Assembly (NCBI RefSeq): GCF_002924365.1
Contig: NZ_PQWB01000017.1
Coordinates: 337,086-401,085 of the forward strand
Length of the DNA: 64,000 bases
Direction of reading: 5' to 3'
Origin: Chromobacterium alticapitis
Lineage (GTDB): Bacteria; Pseudomonadota; Gammaproteobacteria; Burkholderiales; Chromobacteriaceae
Positions 9,089 to 16,483 of the stretch are shown here, piece by piece. Below the pieces are notes generated by a model that was not told the DNA's origin, ran no database searches, and saw only the letters and a program-made list of their open reading frames with translations. Numbering within the stretch: the stretch's first letter is position 1; each line of letters starts with the position of its first letter. Both the position numbers and the translations under genes were made by a program.

Positions 9089-10356
9089 TGCGTAGCAGCG
9101 ATATTTTGATTGTGGACGACGAGATCGGTATTCGAGAACTGCTCTCCGAGATCCTGCAGGACGAAGGTTATACCGTGGCCCTGGCGGAAAACGCCGAGGT
9201 GGCGCGGCAGTTGCGCAACCAGACGCGTCCCGCGCTGGTGCTGCTCGACATCTGGATGCCCGATTGCGACGGCGTGACCCTGCTGAAGGAGTGGGCCAAG
9301 TCCGGTCTGCTCAATATGCCGGTAGTCATGATGTCCGGCCACGCCAGCATAGACACCGCGGTGGAAGCCACCCGCATAGGCGCATTCGACTTCCTGGAAA
9401 AGCCCATCGCCTTGCAGAAGCTGCTGACCACCGTGCAGCGCGCGCTGAAGTATGGCGATATGCAGGCCAACACCTCGCTGAACCTGGACAAGCTGGGCCG
9501 CAGCGAGCCCATCCAGGAGCTGAAGCGCCAGCTGGAGCGCGTGGCCAAGGTCAAATCGCCGGTGCTGCTGACCGGCGAATCCGGCTCCGGCTTCGAGCTG
9601 GTGGCGCGCTTCTTCCACCAGGGCAATACGCCCTGGGTGACGCCGGCCAAGCTGGAACAGCTGGCCGACGCGCCGCTGGAACTCTTGCAGAAGGCCAACA
9701 ACGGCGTGCTGTATCTGCCGGAAATCGGCCAGTACAGCCGCCGCGTGCAGCAGGGCCTGCTATTCCTGCTGTCCAAGCTGGACCGCTTCAACGTGCGTCT
9801 GATCTGTTCCTGCAGCCGTCCGCTGCAGGAGCTGCTGGTGGACCCGGAGTGCGACAACCGCCTCTTGACCGCGCTGTCCAGCGTGATCGTGCCCATCCCG
9901 CCGCTGCGCGAGCATTCCGAGGACATCACCTTCATCGCCGAGCAAATCCTGGTGGAGCTGGTGGAGTCCAAGCAGGTGCCGGCGCGCAAGCTGACCACCG
10001 CCGCGCTGAACGCGATGCGCCAGTACGATTGGCCGGGCAATCTGGAGCAGCTGCGCAGCATCATCAAGAGCCTGGCGCTGACGGCGGAGTCCGACGAAGT
10101 GGACGCCTCCGAGGTCAACAAGGTGCTGGCGCAGTTCCGCCACGAAAAGCCGGTGGAGGAGTCGGGCTTCGACTTCAACATCCCGCTGCGCGAATTGCGC
10201 GAACAGCTGGAGCGCCGCTATTTCGAGTACCACATCTCGCTGGAAAACGGCAATATGAGCCGAGTGGCGCAGAAAGTGGGCCTGGAGCGGACTCACCTGT
10301 ACCGCAAGCTCAAGCAGCTGGGCATCAAGTTCGCCCGCAAGGTGGCGGAGGAGTAA
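9088..10356 (+). CDS. ntrX: NtrX-like response regulator with degenerate AAA+ domain
   Basis: A 422-residue regulator. The receiver domain (residues 1-120) is intact: acidic pair in IVDDE, phospho-acceptor Asp in LLDIWMPD, and Lys in FLEKPI. The central domain resembles a sigma-54 activator but has lost key parts. Walker A reads GESGSGFE (no Lys), Walker B reads LYLPEIG instead of LFLDEIG, and the stretch that should carry GAFTGA is absent. A Fis-type helix-turn-helix ends the protein (MSRVAQKVGLERTHLYRKLKQLGI). It probably binds DNA and represses or activates sigma-70 promoters rather than driving sigma-54. Coupled to ntrY by a one-base overlap. Confidence 0.9.
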   Translation: MRSSDILIVDDEIGIRELLSEILQDEGYTVALAENAEVARQLRNQTRPALVLLDIWMPDCDGVTLLKEWAKSGLLNMPVVMMSGHASIDTAVEATRIGAFDFLEKPIALQKLLTTVQRALKYGDMQANTSLNLDKLGRSEPIQELKRQLERVAKVKSPVLLTGESGSGFELVARFFHQGNTPWVTPAKLEQLADAPLELLQKANNGVLYLPEIGQYSRRVQQGLLFLLSKLDRFNVRLICSCSRPLQELLVDPECDNRLLTALSSVIVPIPPLREHSEDITFIAEQILVELVESKQVPARKLTTAALNAMRQYDWPGNLEQLRSIIKSLALTAESDEVDASEVNKVLAQFRHEKPVEESGFDFNIPLRELREQLERRYFEYHISLENGNMSRVAQKVGLERTHLYRKLKQLGIKFARKVAEE

Positions 10357-10464
10357 GGCGAAACGCCTGATGTCGCATTGCGGTAATGTTGGGCTTCGCT
10401 TTGCTCAGCCCAAGCTGCGAGGCGCGCCTTGCCTCAGGCGTTTTGCTCGACAAAAATCGCTTAT

Positions 10465-10495
10465 CGACGCCAGCCCCCTCAGGGCTGGCGTTCCG
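10465..10495. repeat. Hairpin between ntrX and the moeB-like gene
   Basis: A perfect 10-base-pair inverted repeat: ACGCCAGCCC at 10467-10476 and GGGCTGGCGT at 10482-10491, loop CCTCA. The sequence that follows (TTCCGC) resembles the right arm of the palindromic repeat family at 11269 and 43245, so this may be a diverged member. There is no T-run, so a classical terminator is doubtful. Confidence 0.5.
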
Positions 10496-10512
10496 CATTC
10501 TGGAGCATGAAT

Positions 10513-11271
10513 ATGGAACACCCGCGCGAACTGGACGACGAGGCGCTGCTGCGCTACAGCCGGCACATCCTGTTGCCGGAGATAGACATAGCGGGCCAGC
10601 GCCGGCTGCTGGCCGCGCGGGCGCTGATCGTCGGCGCCGGCGGGCTGGGCTCGCCGGTGGCGCTGTATCTGGCCAGTGCTGGAGTCGGCCATCTGACCAT
10701 CGTCGACGACGACAGGGTGGAGCTGTCCAATCTGCAGCGGCAGATCGCCCACGACACGGCCAGTCTGGGCCAGGGCAAGGCTGAATCGGCGGCGCGGCGC
10801 ATGCGGGCTTTGAATCCGGACATCGAGGTCCGGCCTTTGGCCGAGCGTTTGTCGGGCGACCGGCTGATGGAGGAGGCGGCCGCGCACGATCTGGTGTTGG
10901 ATTGCTCGGACAATTTTGCCACCCGCCACGCGGTCAACCGCGCCTGCGTGGCCGCGCGCGTGCCCTTGGTGTCCGGCGCGGCGGTGCGTTTCTCCGGCCA
11001 ACTGGCGGTATTCGACAGCCGCGACGCCGCCTCGCCGTGCTACCACTGCCTGTTTCCGGACGAAGGCGAGGCCAGCGACGGCCCATGCGCGACGTTTGGC
11101 GTGCTGTCGCCCTTGGTGGGCGTGATCGGCAGCCTGCAGGCGGTGGAGGCGGTCAAGCTATTGGCCGGCATCGCGCCGGCGCTGGGCAAGCTGACCTTGT
11201 ACGACGCGCTGGGCGGCGGCTTCAAGCAGATCCGCGTGCCGCGCGATCCGGCTTGCGCGGTGTGCCGGTAG
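10513..11271 (+). CDS. moeB: MoeB/ThiF-type sulfur-carrier adenylyltransferase
   Basis: A 252-residue E1-like enzyme that adenylates the C-terminal Gly-Gly of MoaD or ThiS. Features: the N-terminal RYSRHILLPEIDIAGQ, the nucleotide-binding ALIVGAGGLGSPVALYLASA, DDDRVELSNLQRQ, the LDCSDNFATRHAVN segment, and two zinc CxxC pairs (CYHC and C-terminal CAVC). There is no C-terminal rhodanese domain. The ATG at 10513 is chosen because GGAG at 10502-10505 is seven bases upstream; the ATG at 10507 is too close to it. MoeB and ThiF cannot be told apart from this sequence. Its TAG stop forms the first bases of a palindromic repeat. Confidence 0.88.
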   Translation: MEHPRELDDEALLRYSRHILLPEIDIAGQRRLLAARALIVGAGGLGSPVALYLASAGVGHLTIVDDDRVELSNLQRQIAHDTASLGQGKAESAARRMRALNPDIEVRPLAERLSGDRLMEEAAAHDLVLDCSDNFATRHAVNRACVAARVPLVSGAAVRFSGQLAVFDSRDAASPCYHCLFPDEGEASDGPCATFGVLSPLVGVIGSLQAVEAVKLLAGIAPALGKLTLYDALGGGFKQIRVPRDPACAVCR

Positions 11272-11304
11272 GGCGGAAGCCCGGCTAAAGCCGGGCGTTC
11301 CGCC
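11269..11304. repeat. Palindromic repeat, copy A
   Basis: Left arm TAGGGCGGAAGCCCGGC and right arm GCCGGGCGTTCCGCC around a short TAAA-type loop. The TAG is the stop codon of the moeB-like gene. Copy B (43245-43279) is nearly identical and likewise supplies the ruvC stop codon. Copy C (11795-11825) is inverted. Confidence 0.9.
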
Positions 11305-11319
11305 TGATGGCGCTATCGA

Positions 11320-11685
11320 TCAGCGAAGATATTCTTTAAGTAAAGCATCGGGGTCTGAGAAATCAGATGGGTCTTCGAGACTGGCTAAATGGTTGCATAT
11401 GATTATGAAATCTTCTTCTGCGATGTATGCTTGAAAGTGGTTGGCATGTTTGGATGAAACTGCATTGGCATATGACCGACCAGTTGCGGTGAGCGCCTGA
11501 CGCAGCTGCTCCGGATCGTCAATTTCTACGTCAAAGTCCTGTGATGATAGATAAAGTAACTTGCCATTCGGACTATAAGTTGTTGGAGGGCACCGTCCAT
11601 CCAATTCTGGTGAAGCCTTCCTGACGGTTTCAAAACTTGCTGTAGAAAAGTACCCATCCCAATCAAAATGTTTTCTTGGCATCAT
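11320..11685 (-). CDS. Orphan hypothetical protein in AT-rich island
   Basis: A 121-residue acidic, probably cytoplasmic protein with no family that I recognise and no signal peptide. The start is the first of two adjacent ATGs (MMPRKHFDWDGYF) because AGGA lies about six bases upstream of it; longer reading to 11772 lacks a ribosome site. The gene is visibly AT-richer than its surroundings and lies between inverted copies A and C of a palindromic repeat, which suggests acquisition. Immunity-protein-like size and composition are compatible with an orphan immunity gene, but that is a guess. Confidence 0.65.
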   Translation of the reverse strand: MMPRKHFDWDGYFSTASFETVRKASPELDGRCPPTTYSPNGKLLYLSSQDFDVEIDDPEQLRQALTATGRSYANAVSSKHANHFQAYIAEEDFIIICNHLASLEDPSDFSDPDALLKEYLR

Positions 11686-11794
11686 TGATGTTCCTGAGTG
11701 TCGGGAAGTTGTATGCAAATATTCCGTAGTGCGCGTTAGCTTAGCCATCCCCGCGAACTGCGTGCCGGCCAACTCATGCCAGATGGCGACGCAT

Positions 11795-11825
11795 GGCGGA
11801 ACGCCCCGCAGGGGCTTCCGCCCTA
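11795..11825. repeat. Palindromic repeat, copy C (inverted)
   Basis: GGCGGAACGCCCC then GGGGCTTCCGCCCTA, the reverse orientation of copies A and B. It ends eight bases before the tlpA stop codon. With copy A it brackets the AT-rich orphan gene over 557 bases. Confidence 0.85.
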
Positions 11826-11833
11826 CGGGGGGG

Positions 11834-12319
11834 TTACAGATGCTGCTCGATCAGCTTGCGCACTTCGGCGAAGTCCATCACGCCGACGTAGCGCTTGATG
11901 ATGTTGCCCTGCTTGTCGATCAGGAAGGTGGTGGGGGCGAGCTGGATGTCGCCGAAGGCCTTGGCCACGTCGCCTTGAGTGTCCAGCGCGACGAAGAAGG
12001 GCAGCTGATACTTGGCGACGAAGCTCTGCACGTAGTTGGGCGGGTCATAGCTCATCGCCACCGCCAGCACATTCAGACCTTTGCCGGCGTAGTCCTGATG
12101 CAGCTTCTTGATCTCCGGCATTTCCTCGACGCAGCCGGGGCAGCTGGTGGCCCAGAAGTTGACCAGCACCACCTTGCCCTTCAGCGCGGCCGTGCTGGTG
12201 CTGACGCCGGCCAGCGAAGTCAGCTTGACCTCCGGCGCCGGCTGGCGCGAGAACAGCAGGGAATAGGCGATGCCGGCAACCGCCAGGACTGCCACCAGGA
12301 TCAGCAAACCTTTCTTCAT
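11834..12319 (-). CDS. TlpA/ResA-like thiol-disulfide oxidoreductase
   Basis: A 161-residue protein with an N-terminal membrane anchor (GLLILVAVLAVAGIAYSLLF) and a periplasmic thioredoxin fold. The active site is CPGC in VNFWATSCPGCVEEMPEI, and the cis-Pro loop is LAPTTFLIDKQG. Such proteins reduce cysteines of apocytochrome c or other envelope proteins. The sequence does not show which partner. It is the last gene of a minus-strand run with the thioesterase, 20 bases upstream. A ribosome site AGGA precedes the ATG. Confidence 0.9.
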   Translation of the reverse strand: MKKGLLILVAVLAVAGIAYSLLFSRQPAPEVKLTSLAGVSTSTAALKGKVVLVNFWATSCPGCVEEMPEIKKLHQDYAGKGLNVLAVAMSYDPPNYVQSFVAKYQLPFFVALDTQGDVAKAFGDIQLAPTTFLIDKQGNIIKRYVGVMDFAEVRKLIEQHL

Positions 12320-12339
12320 CTTGTCTTCCTAATTGCGTC

Positions 12340-12753
12340 TCAGGCCGACTTGGCCTGTATCAGTTCCAGCGCGTCGCGCAGCGGGCCTTCCAGCACCACG
12401 GCCTTGTTGGCGCGGGCGTCGAATACCACGAAGGTGACGTCGGCCTGGGCCACCAGGGTGTCCGTGCCGTCCAGCAGCACGCGCTGGTGGATCACCGCGC
12501 TGCGGTTGCCTATGGACTTGACCGTGCTTTCGATGACCAGCAGCTCGCCCATGGTGGCCGGACGGGCGTAGTCGATATTGATGTTGACCACGGCCAGGGC
12601 CAGGCCGCTTTGCAGGAATTGCGGCAGCGCGCCGCTGTCCTCGAAGCAGTTCCAGCGCGCTTCTTCCAGGAACTCCAGGTAGCGCGCGTTGTTGACGTGG
12701 CCGAACAGGTCCAGATGATAGCCGCGAACCTTGATCCGTGTTTCATGCGCCAT
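12340..12753 (-). CDS. Acyl-CoA thioesterase (4HBT hotdog family)
   Basis: A 137-residue hotdog-fold protein. The active-site helix segment GHVNNARYLEFLEEARW carries the conserved Asn and the Glu-rich helix of the YbgC/FadM-type 4-hydroxybenzoyl-CoA thioesterases, with INIDYARPATMGE and TVKSIGNRSAVIHQRV further on. It should hydrolyse acyl-CoA thioesters; the chain-length preference cannot be read from sequence. AGGGG lies about seven bases upstream of the ATG. It is upstream of tlpA on the same strand. Confidence 0.88.
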   Translation of the reverse strand: MAHETRIKVRGYHLDLFGHVNNARYLEFLEEARWNCFEDSGALPQFLQSGLALAVVNINIDYARPATMGELLVIESTVKSIGNRSAVIHQRVLLDGTDTLVAQADVTFVVFDARANKAVVLEGPLRDALELIQAKSA

Positions 12754-12786
12754 GTGTTTTCCCCTCTTTGGTGTGTTGGCGTAGCG

Positions 12787-13164
12787 TTAATCGGCGCCGC
12801 CGTCCAGGTCCAGCGGCGTGAACGCTTCGCGCTCCAGCGGCTCAGGGACCAGGTCGGTCAGCACAGAATGGATTTCCACCTTGAACCATTGCTGGAACAG
12901 GTTGGGACTGATGTTCTGCGGCCACAGGTTCTCATCCTCGCACCAGTCGGCGAGCTCGGCCTCGAACAGCTGGCGGTAGCTTTGCTGGACGAAGCGGCGC
13001 GCCGCGTCGGCGTCTTCGGCCGGGGGAATCAGCAGCGCGTTGCAGTCTGCGGCCAGCGCCTCCAGCGTCAGCTGCGGGTCTATGGCGCCGGGCAGGCTTT
13101 TCAGCCAGGCGAGAAACGGGGCTTGCGGGCGCAGAAGCGCCAGGCTGCGGTTGACTTCAAACAT
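12787..13164 (-). CDS. Conserved hypothetical protein
   Basis: A 125-residue soluble acidic protein (MFEVNRSLALLRPQAPFLAWL at the start). It has no signal peptide, membrane segment or motif that I recognise. The ribosome site AAGGA lies six bases upstream. It is 33 bases upstream of the thioesterase gene and 13 bases downstream of the tonB-like gene, all on the minus strand, so it is probably cotranscribed with them. Confidence 0.7.
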   Translation of the reverse strand: MFEVNRSLALLRPQAPFLAWLKSLPGAIDPQLTLEALAADCNALLIPPAEDADAARRFVQQSYRQLFEAELADWCEDENLWPQNISPNLFQQWFKVEIHSVLTDLVPEPLEREAFTPLDLDGGAD

Positions 13165-13177
13165 GATGCATCCTTGT

Positions 13178-14017
13178 TCAATGGCTGGACAACAGGTTAT
13201 CGCGGGTGAAAACGAATTTGCGGTTGATGCGCAGCGTCGAGTTGCTCTTCGCCAGCGCGGGCGGAAACGGCGCGAACGGCGCGGCCAATTCGACGATGTG
13301 TTGGGCGGCTTGATCCAGAATCGGCGAGCCGGATGAACGGCTGACGCGCATGCTGCGCAGGCTGCCGTCGGCGGCGATGGTTACGTCCAGCGTCACCGAG
13401 CCGTGCAGATCGCGGCGGCGGGCCTCCTCCGGATAGTTCAGATTGCCTATGCGCTCCACTTTCAGCTGCCAGTCCGCCTGGTAACGCGCCCAAGGATAGC
13501 TGCGCGCCGCTTCGGCCGGATTGGCGTTGTTTGGGCCGCTCTCCTTGTCGTTGTCGGCCGCGGCGTTATCGCCGCCGCGCGACAGCGCGCCCACCTGCGC
13601 GAGCAAGGAGCCGGTGCTGACCTTGGCGGCTGGCGGCGTGGCCGGCAGTTTGGCTGGGGCGGGCGCGGAGCGGACGATGGGGTTGAGCGGCGCGGCGGTT
13701 TGTTCCGGCGCGGCCGGCGCGGCAGTGGGCTTGGGCGGCGCGCTGCGGCTGAGCAGTTGGCGCGCTTGCGCGGTGTTGCCGGCGCCTTGGCGGTTGTCTT
13801 CGGCCACGCGTTCCGTTGCCGGCGCGGCGGCGGCCGGCGCCAGGCGCGGCCGCAGGCTGATCTGCAGCGGGCTGGGCGCGCTGGCCGGCGCGGGCTGCGA
13901 GGCGAAGCCGCCCAGGCTCAGCAGCGCCAGGTGGGCCAGCAGCGAGACGCCCGCCATCAGCCATAGCGGGCGGTTGTCGGGCGCGGAGGGGCGGGAGCGG
14001 TGCAGACGATCGGCCAT
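13178..14017 (-). CDS. TonB-like energy transducer protein
   Basis: A 279-residue protein with a short cytoplasmic N-terminus, one membrane helix (LWLMAGVSLLAHLALLSLGG), a long Pro/Ala-rich periplasmic spacer and a C-terminal TonB domain. The domain contains NYPEEARRRDLHGSVTLDV, DGSLRSMRVSRSSGSPILD and AAPFAPFPPAL. TonB passes inner-membrane proton force to outer-membrane receptors. No exbB, exbD or receptor gene is nearby, so the partner is unknown. The start MADRLHRS at 14017 has GGAAA seven bases upstream; an ATG at 14050 is possible. Confidence 0.85.
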   Translation of the reverse strand: MADRLHRSRPSAPDNRPLWLMAGVSLLAHLALLSLGGFASQPAPASAPSPLQISLRPRLAPAAAAPATERVAEDNRQGAGNTAQARQLLSRSAPPKPTAAPAAPEQTAAPLNPIVRSAPAPAKLPATPPAAKVSTGSLLAQVGALSRGGDNAAADNDKESGPNNANPAEAARSYPWARYQADWQLKVERIGNLNYPEEARRRDLHGSVTLDVTIAADGSLRSMRVSRSSGSPILDQAAQHIVELAAPFAPFPPALAKSNSTLRINRKFVFTRDNLLSSH

Positions 14018-14060
14018 GTCGAGTTTCCGGACTTTGCCGGAGTGTAGCACGGTCGGATGC

Positions 14061-14087
14061 GAAAACGCCGCGGCGGCGCGCGGCGTT
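14061..14087 (-). terminator. Probable terminator of dps
   Basis: The inverted repeat AACGCCGCG (14064-14072) and CGCGGCGTT (14079-14087) is followed on the minus strand by TTTTC. It lies just past the dps stop codon. Confidence 0.5.
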
Positions 14088-14104
14088 CGGCGGGCGCGCC
14101 CGGC

Positions 14105-14572
14105 TTATTTTTCCAGCAGGCTGCGCAGCATCCAGGCGGTTTTTTCGTGGACTTGCAGGCGCTGGGTCAGCAGGTCGGCGCTAGGTTCGTCGCCGGCGTG
14201 CTCCACCACTTCGAAGATGCTGCGAGCGGTGCGGCAGATGGTTTCGTGGCCGTCCACCAGCTGGCGGATCATTTCCTCGGCCTTGGGCGGCGTGCCGGCG
14301 GCTTCCGCGATGGAGGTCAGGCGGGCGTAGTCGGCGTAGCTGCCCGGCGCGTAGTGGCCCAGCGCGCGGATGCGCTCGGCGATGGCGTCCACGGCCAGCG
14401 ACAGCTCGGTGTACTGGGTTTCGAACATCAGGTGCAGGGTGTTGAACATCGGCCCGGTGACGTTCCAGTGGAAGTTGTGCGTCTTCAGGTACAGGGTGTA
14501 GCTGTCGGCCAGCAGGCGGGACAGGCCGTCCGCGATATGTTGGCGGTCTTGCTCATTGATGCCGATATCCAT
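14105..14572 (-). CDS. dps: DNA-protection ferritin Dps
   Basis: A 155-residue mini-ferritin. The ferroxidase-site pattern is present: [24 protein letters not shown], followed by [11 protein letters not shown], the second signature of the family. Dps proteins oxidise Fe(II) with peroxide, store iron and can coat DNA. The length is typical. The N-terminus is short, without a Lys-rich DNA-binding tail, so direct DNA binding is uncertain. It is transcribed alone and diverges from yggU. Confidence 0.94.
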   Translation of the reverse strand: MDIGINEQDRQHIADGLSRLLADSYTLYLKTHNFHWNVTGPMFNTLHLMFETQYTELSLAVDAIAERIRALGHYAPGSYADYARLTSIAEAAGTPPKAEEMIRQLVDGHETICRTARSIFEVVEHAGDEPSADLLTQRLQVHEKTAWMLRSLLEK

Positions 14573-14648
14573 GATTTTGCTCCTGTGTGGCGGCCGTGCA
14601 GCCTGGCCGCGTTTTGGTCTACACTCCCCGTTTTGTCGGGAAATGGCG

Positions 14649-14945
14649 ATGAAACCCTGGTTGTCGTGCCAAGCCGGCCGCGTGCGCCTGACGCTGCACG
14701 TTCAGCCCGGCGCCAAGAAAACGGAGCCGGCTGGCGAGCACGGCGAGTGTCTGAAGATCCGGCTGGCCGCGCCCCCGGTGGACGGTAAGGCCAACGCGGC
14801 GCTGCTGCTCTGGCTGGCGGACCGTTTCGACGTGGCCAAGCGCGACGTGATCCTGCTGTCCGGCGACAAGAGCCGGCACAAGGTGGTGGAGATCCACTGC
14901 GATCTCGCCGTCGAGGCTGTGCTGGCTCTGTTCGATCTTCACTGA
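14649..14945 (+). CDS. yggU: DUF167 / YggU family protein
   Basis: A 98-residue protein matching the YggU family, of unknown function. The conserved core is present: [31 protein letters not shown] and [14 protein letters not shown]. The ATG at 14649 (MKPWLSC) is chosen because GGGA at 14638-14641 is seven bases upstream; the ATG at 14643 is too close. It converges with fxsA and their 3' ends overlap by seven bases. Confidence 0.88.
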   Translation: MKPWLSCQAGRVRLTLHVQPGAKKTEPAGEHGECLKIRLAAPPVDGKANAALLLWLADRFDVAKRDVILLSGDKSRHKVVEIHCDLAVEAVLALFDLH

Positions 14946-15385
14946 AGGCGGCGGCCGGGTGGCGTGTCCTCATCCACCCTGTGGTATTCGCCTTCTATGA
15001 TATCGCCGTTTTGCGCCGGCCCCGCAGCGGGGCCTGGGCTAGGGCCTGCCGTGCGCAGTTGGATGTCGGGTCCTTTCAGCGGCAGCAACAGCAGGATGGC
15101 TGCGAGGTCGCTGAGCAGGCCGGGCAGCAGGAACAGCAGGCCGGCCAGGGCGTAGCGCAGCGGCCACAGCAGCGAGTACAGCGATACCTTGTCGCCCTGG
15201 CGCAACACGCTGCCCAGGGTCAGCAGCGCGCCCAGCTTCTGGTTGCGCAGCATCCACAGGCCAAGCAGGGAGGATAGGATGACCAGCATGAAAACGGCGA
15301 AGCCGCCGATGCGGCCGGCCAGCGCCACCAGCGCGGCGATTTCGGCGAACGGGTAGATCAGCAACAACAAGGGGAGTGCGCGCAT
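14939..15385 (-). CDS. fxsA: FxsA family inner-membrane protein
   Basis: A 148-residue membrane protein. It begins MRALPLLLLIYPFAEIAALV and continues with the family segment IGGFAVFMLVILSSLLGLW, then LLFLLPGLLSDLAAILLLLP. In E. coli, FxsA eases exclusion of phage T7 by the F plasmid; its normal role is unknown. The C-terminal tail is hydrophilic. Its start codon is separated from the divergent cutA start by a single base, so each ribosome site lies inside the other gene. Confidence 0.88.
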   Translation of the reverse strand: MRALPLLLLIYPFAEIAALVALAGRIGGFAVFMLVILSSLLGLWMLRNQKLGALLTLGSVLRQGDKVSLYSLLWPLRYALAGLLFLLPGLLSDLAAILLLLPLKGPDIQLRTAGPSPGPAAGPAQNGDIIEGEYHRVDEDTPPGRRLQ

Positions 15386-15386
15386 C

Positions 15387-15737
15387 GTGAATTCTTTTCC
15401 ATCTGACGAATGTGTAATTGTAGTTTGCAACGCGCCGGATGCGGAGACGGCCGGGCGCATCGCGGAAGCTTTGGTGGGCGAGCGGCTGGCTGCCTGCGTC
15501 AACATCCTGGCGCCTTGCCGCTCGGTCTACCTGTGGCAGGGAGCGGTCGAGCGTAGCGAGGAAGTGCCGTTGCTGATCAAGACCCGCCGCGACGCTTACC
15601 CGCGGCTGGAGGCGAGACTGCAAGCGCTGCATCCGTATGAGGTGCCGGAAATCGTCGCCTGGCCCTTGGTCATGGGCTTGCCCTCTTACCTGACATGGGT
15701 ATCGGACAGCGTGGTTTCAAGTGGCGAGGCCGGTTGA
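15387..15737 (+). CDS. cutA: Divalent-cation tolerance protein CutA
   Basis: A 116-residue CutA1-type protein, which forms very stable trimers and is linked to copper tolerance. It has the conserved CNAPDAETAGRIAEALVGERLAACVN-type segment near the start, VYLWQGAVERSEEVPLLIKT, and LHPYEVPEIVAWPL. Translation starts at a GTG at 15387, with GGGGAG at 15371-15376 ten bases upstream. Divergent from fxsA with one base between the start codons. Confidence 0.92.
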   Translation: MNSFPSDECVIVVCNAPDAETAGRIAEALVGERLAACVNILAPCRSVYLWQGAVERSEEVPLLIKTRRDAYPRLEARLQALHPYEVPEIVAWPLVMGLPSYLTWVSDSVVSSGEAG

Positions 15738-15817
15738 TTCGCCCTTCAGTTGCGACTTCTCAGCTTGGCGATCGTTCCCGTTTCGCATTGGATTTTGAAA
15801 AAATATTCAAGAACATC

Positions 15818-15846
15818 TTGACTGGCCTGAAGGGTTTCATTATAGT
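15818..15846 (+). promoter_or_regulatory. Sigma-70 promoter of the tRNA-Lys array
   Basis: TTGACT (15818-15823), a 17-base spacer, and TATAGT (15841-15846), close to consensus. The first tRNA begins 15 bases downstream of the -10 box. Confidence 0.85.
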
Positions 15847-15861
15847 TCCGGTCTCTCGCAT

Positions 15862-15937
15862 GGGTCGTTAGCTCAGCTGGTAGAGCAGCGGACTTTTAAT
15901 CCGTTGGTCGCAGGTTCGAATCCCGCACGACCCACCA
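15862..15937 (+). tRNA. tRNA-Lys (anticodon TTT), copy 1
   Basis: A 76-base cloverleaf with encoded CCA. Acceptor GGGTCGT pairs with ACGACCC. The anticodon loop is CTTTTAA (anticodon TTT). The T arm is GCAGG TTCGAAT CCCGC. First of five tandem tRNA-Lys genes. Confidence 0.98.
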
Positions 15938-15968
15938 TGCTTGATATTATGTATTACATGTCCCGGAC

Positions 15969-16044
15969 GGGTCGTTAGCTCAGCTGGTAGAGCAGCGGAC
16001 TCTTAATCCGTAGGTCGAAAGTTCGAATCTTTCACGACCCACCA
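15969..16044 (+). tRNA. tRNA-Lys (anticodon CTT), copy 2
   Basis: Same acceptor and D arm as copy 1, with anticodon loop CTCTTAA (anticodon CTT) and a different T arm, GAAAG TTCGAAT CTTTC. CCA is encoded. Confidence 0.98.
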
Positions 16045-16070
16045 TCCAGACATGTGCCGTACTGTTGTGC

Positions 16071-16146
16071 GGGTCGTTAGCTCAGCTGGTAGAGCAGCGG
16101 ACTTTTAATCCGTTGGTCGCAGGTTCGAATCCCGCACGACCCACCA
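16071..16146 (+). tRNA. tRNA-Lys (anticodon TTT), copy 3
   Basis: Identical to copy 1 over 76 bases, including the encoded CCA. Confidence 0.98.
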
Positions 16147-16173
16147 GTCAGATCGGTGATCAGTTTCCAGGAT

Positions 16174-16249
16174 GGGTCGTTAGCTCAGCTGGTAGAGCAG
16201 CGGACTCTTAATCCGTAGGTCGAAAGTTCGAATCTTTCACGACCCACCA
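16174..16249 (+). tRNA. tRNA-Lys (anticodon CTT), copy 4
   Basis: Identical to copy 2 over 76 bases. Confidence 0.98.
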
Positions 16250-16282
16250 CCATCCTGCATGATCGCGGCAGTTTTTCTCGCT

Positions 16283-16358
16283 GGGTCGTTAGCTCAGCTG
16301 GTAGAGCAGCGGACTCTTAATCCGTAGGTCGAAAGTTCGAATCTTTCACGACCCACCA
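16283..16358 (+). tRNA. tRNA-Lys (anticodon CTT), copy 5
   Basis: Identical to copies 2 and 4. Last gene of the array, ten bases before the terminator hairpin. Confidence 0.98.
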
Positions 16359-16367
16359 GCATTCTTC

Positions 16368-16407
16368 AAAAAGCCCGGCGTTTCGACGCCGGGCTTTTTG
16401 TTTTTCC
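16368..16407 (+). terminator. Rho-independent terminator of the tRNA-Lys array
   Basis: Stem GCCCGGCG / CGCCGGGC around loop TTTCGA, preceded by five A and followed by TTTTTGTTTTT. Confidence 0.9.
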
Positions 16408-16483
16408 GCGGCCGCGGTGTCGCCGCGCGCAAGCTTGCCGCATAATGGCTGCCGGATTCCAAATGATTCTGCAAGGGGGCGTG

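Noticed and set aside
15862..16358. CRISPR-like regular repeats
   Set aside because: The repeats are five tRNA-Lys genes with full cloverleaves; spacers are short and of uneven length.
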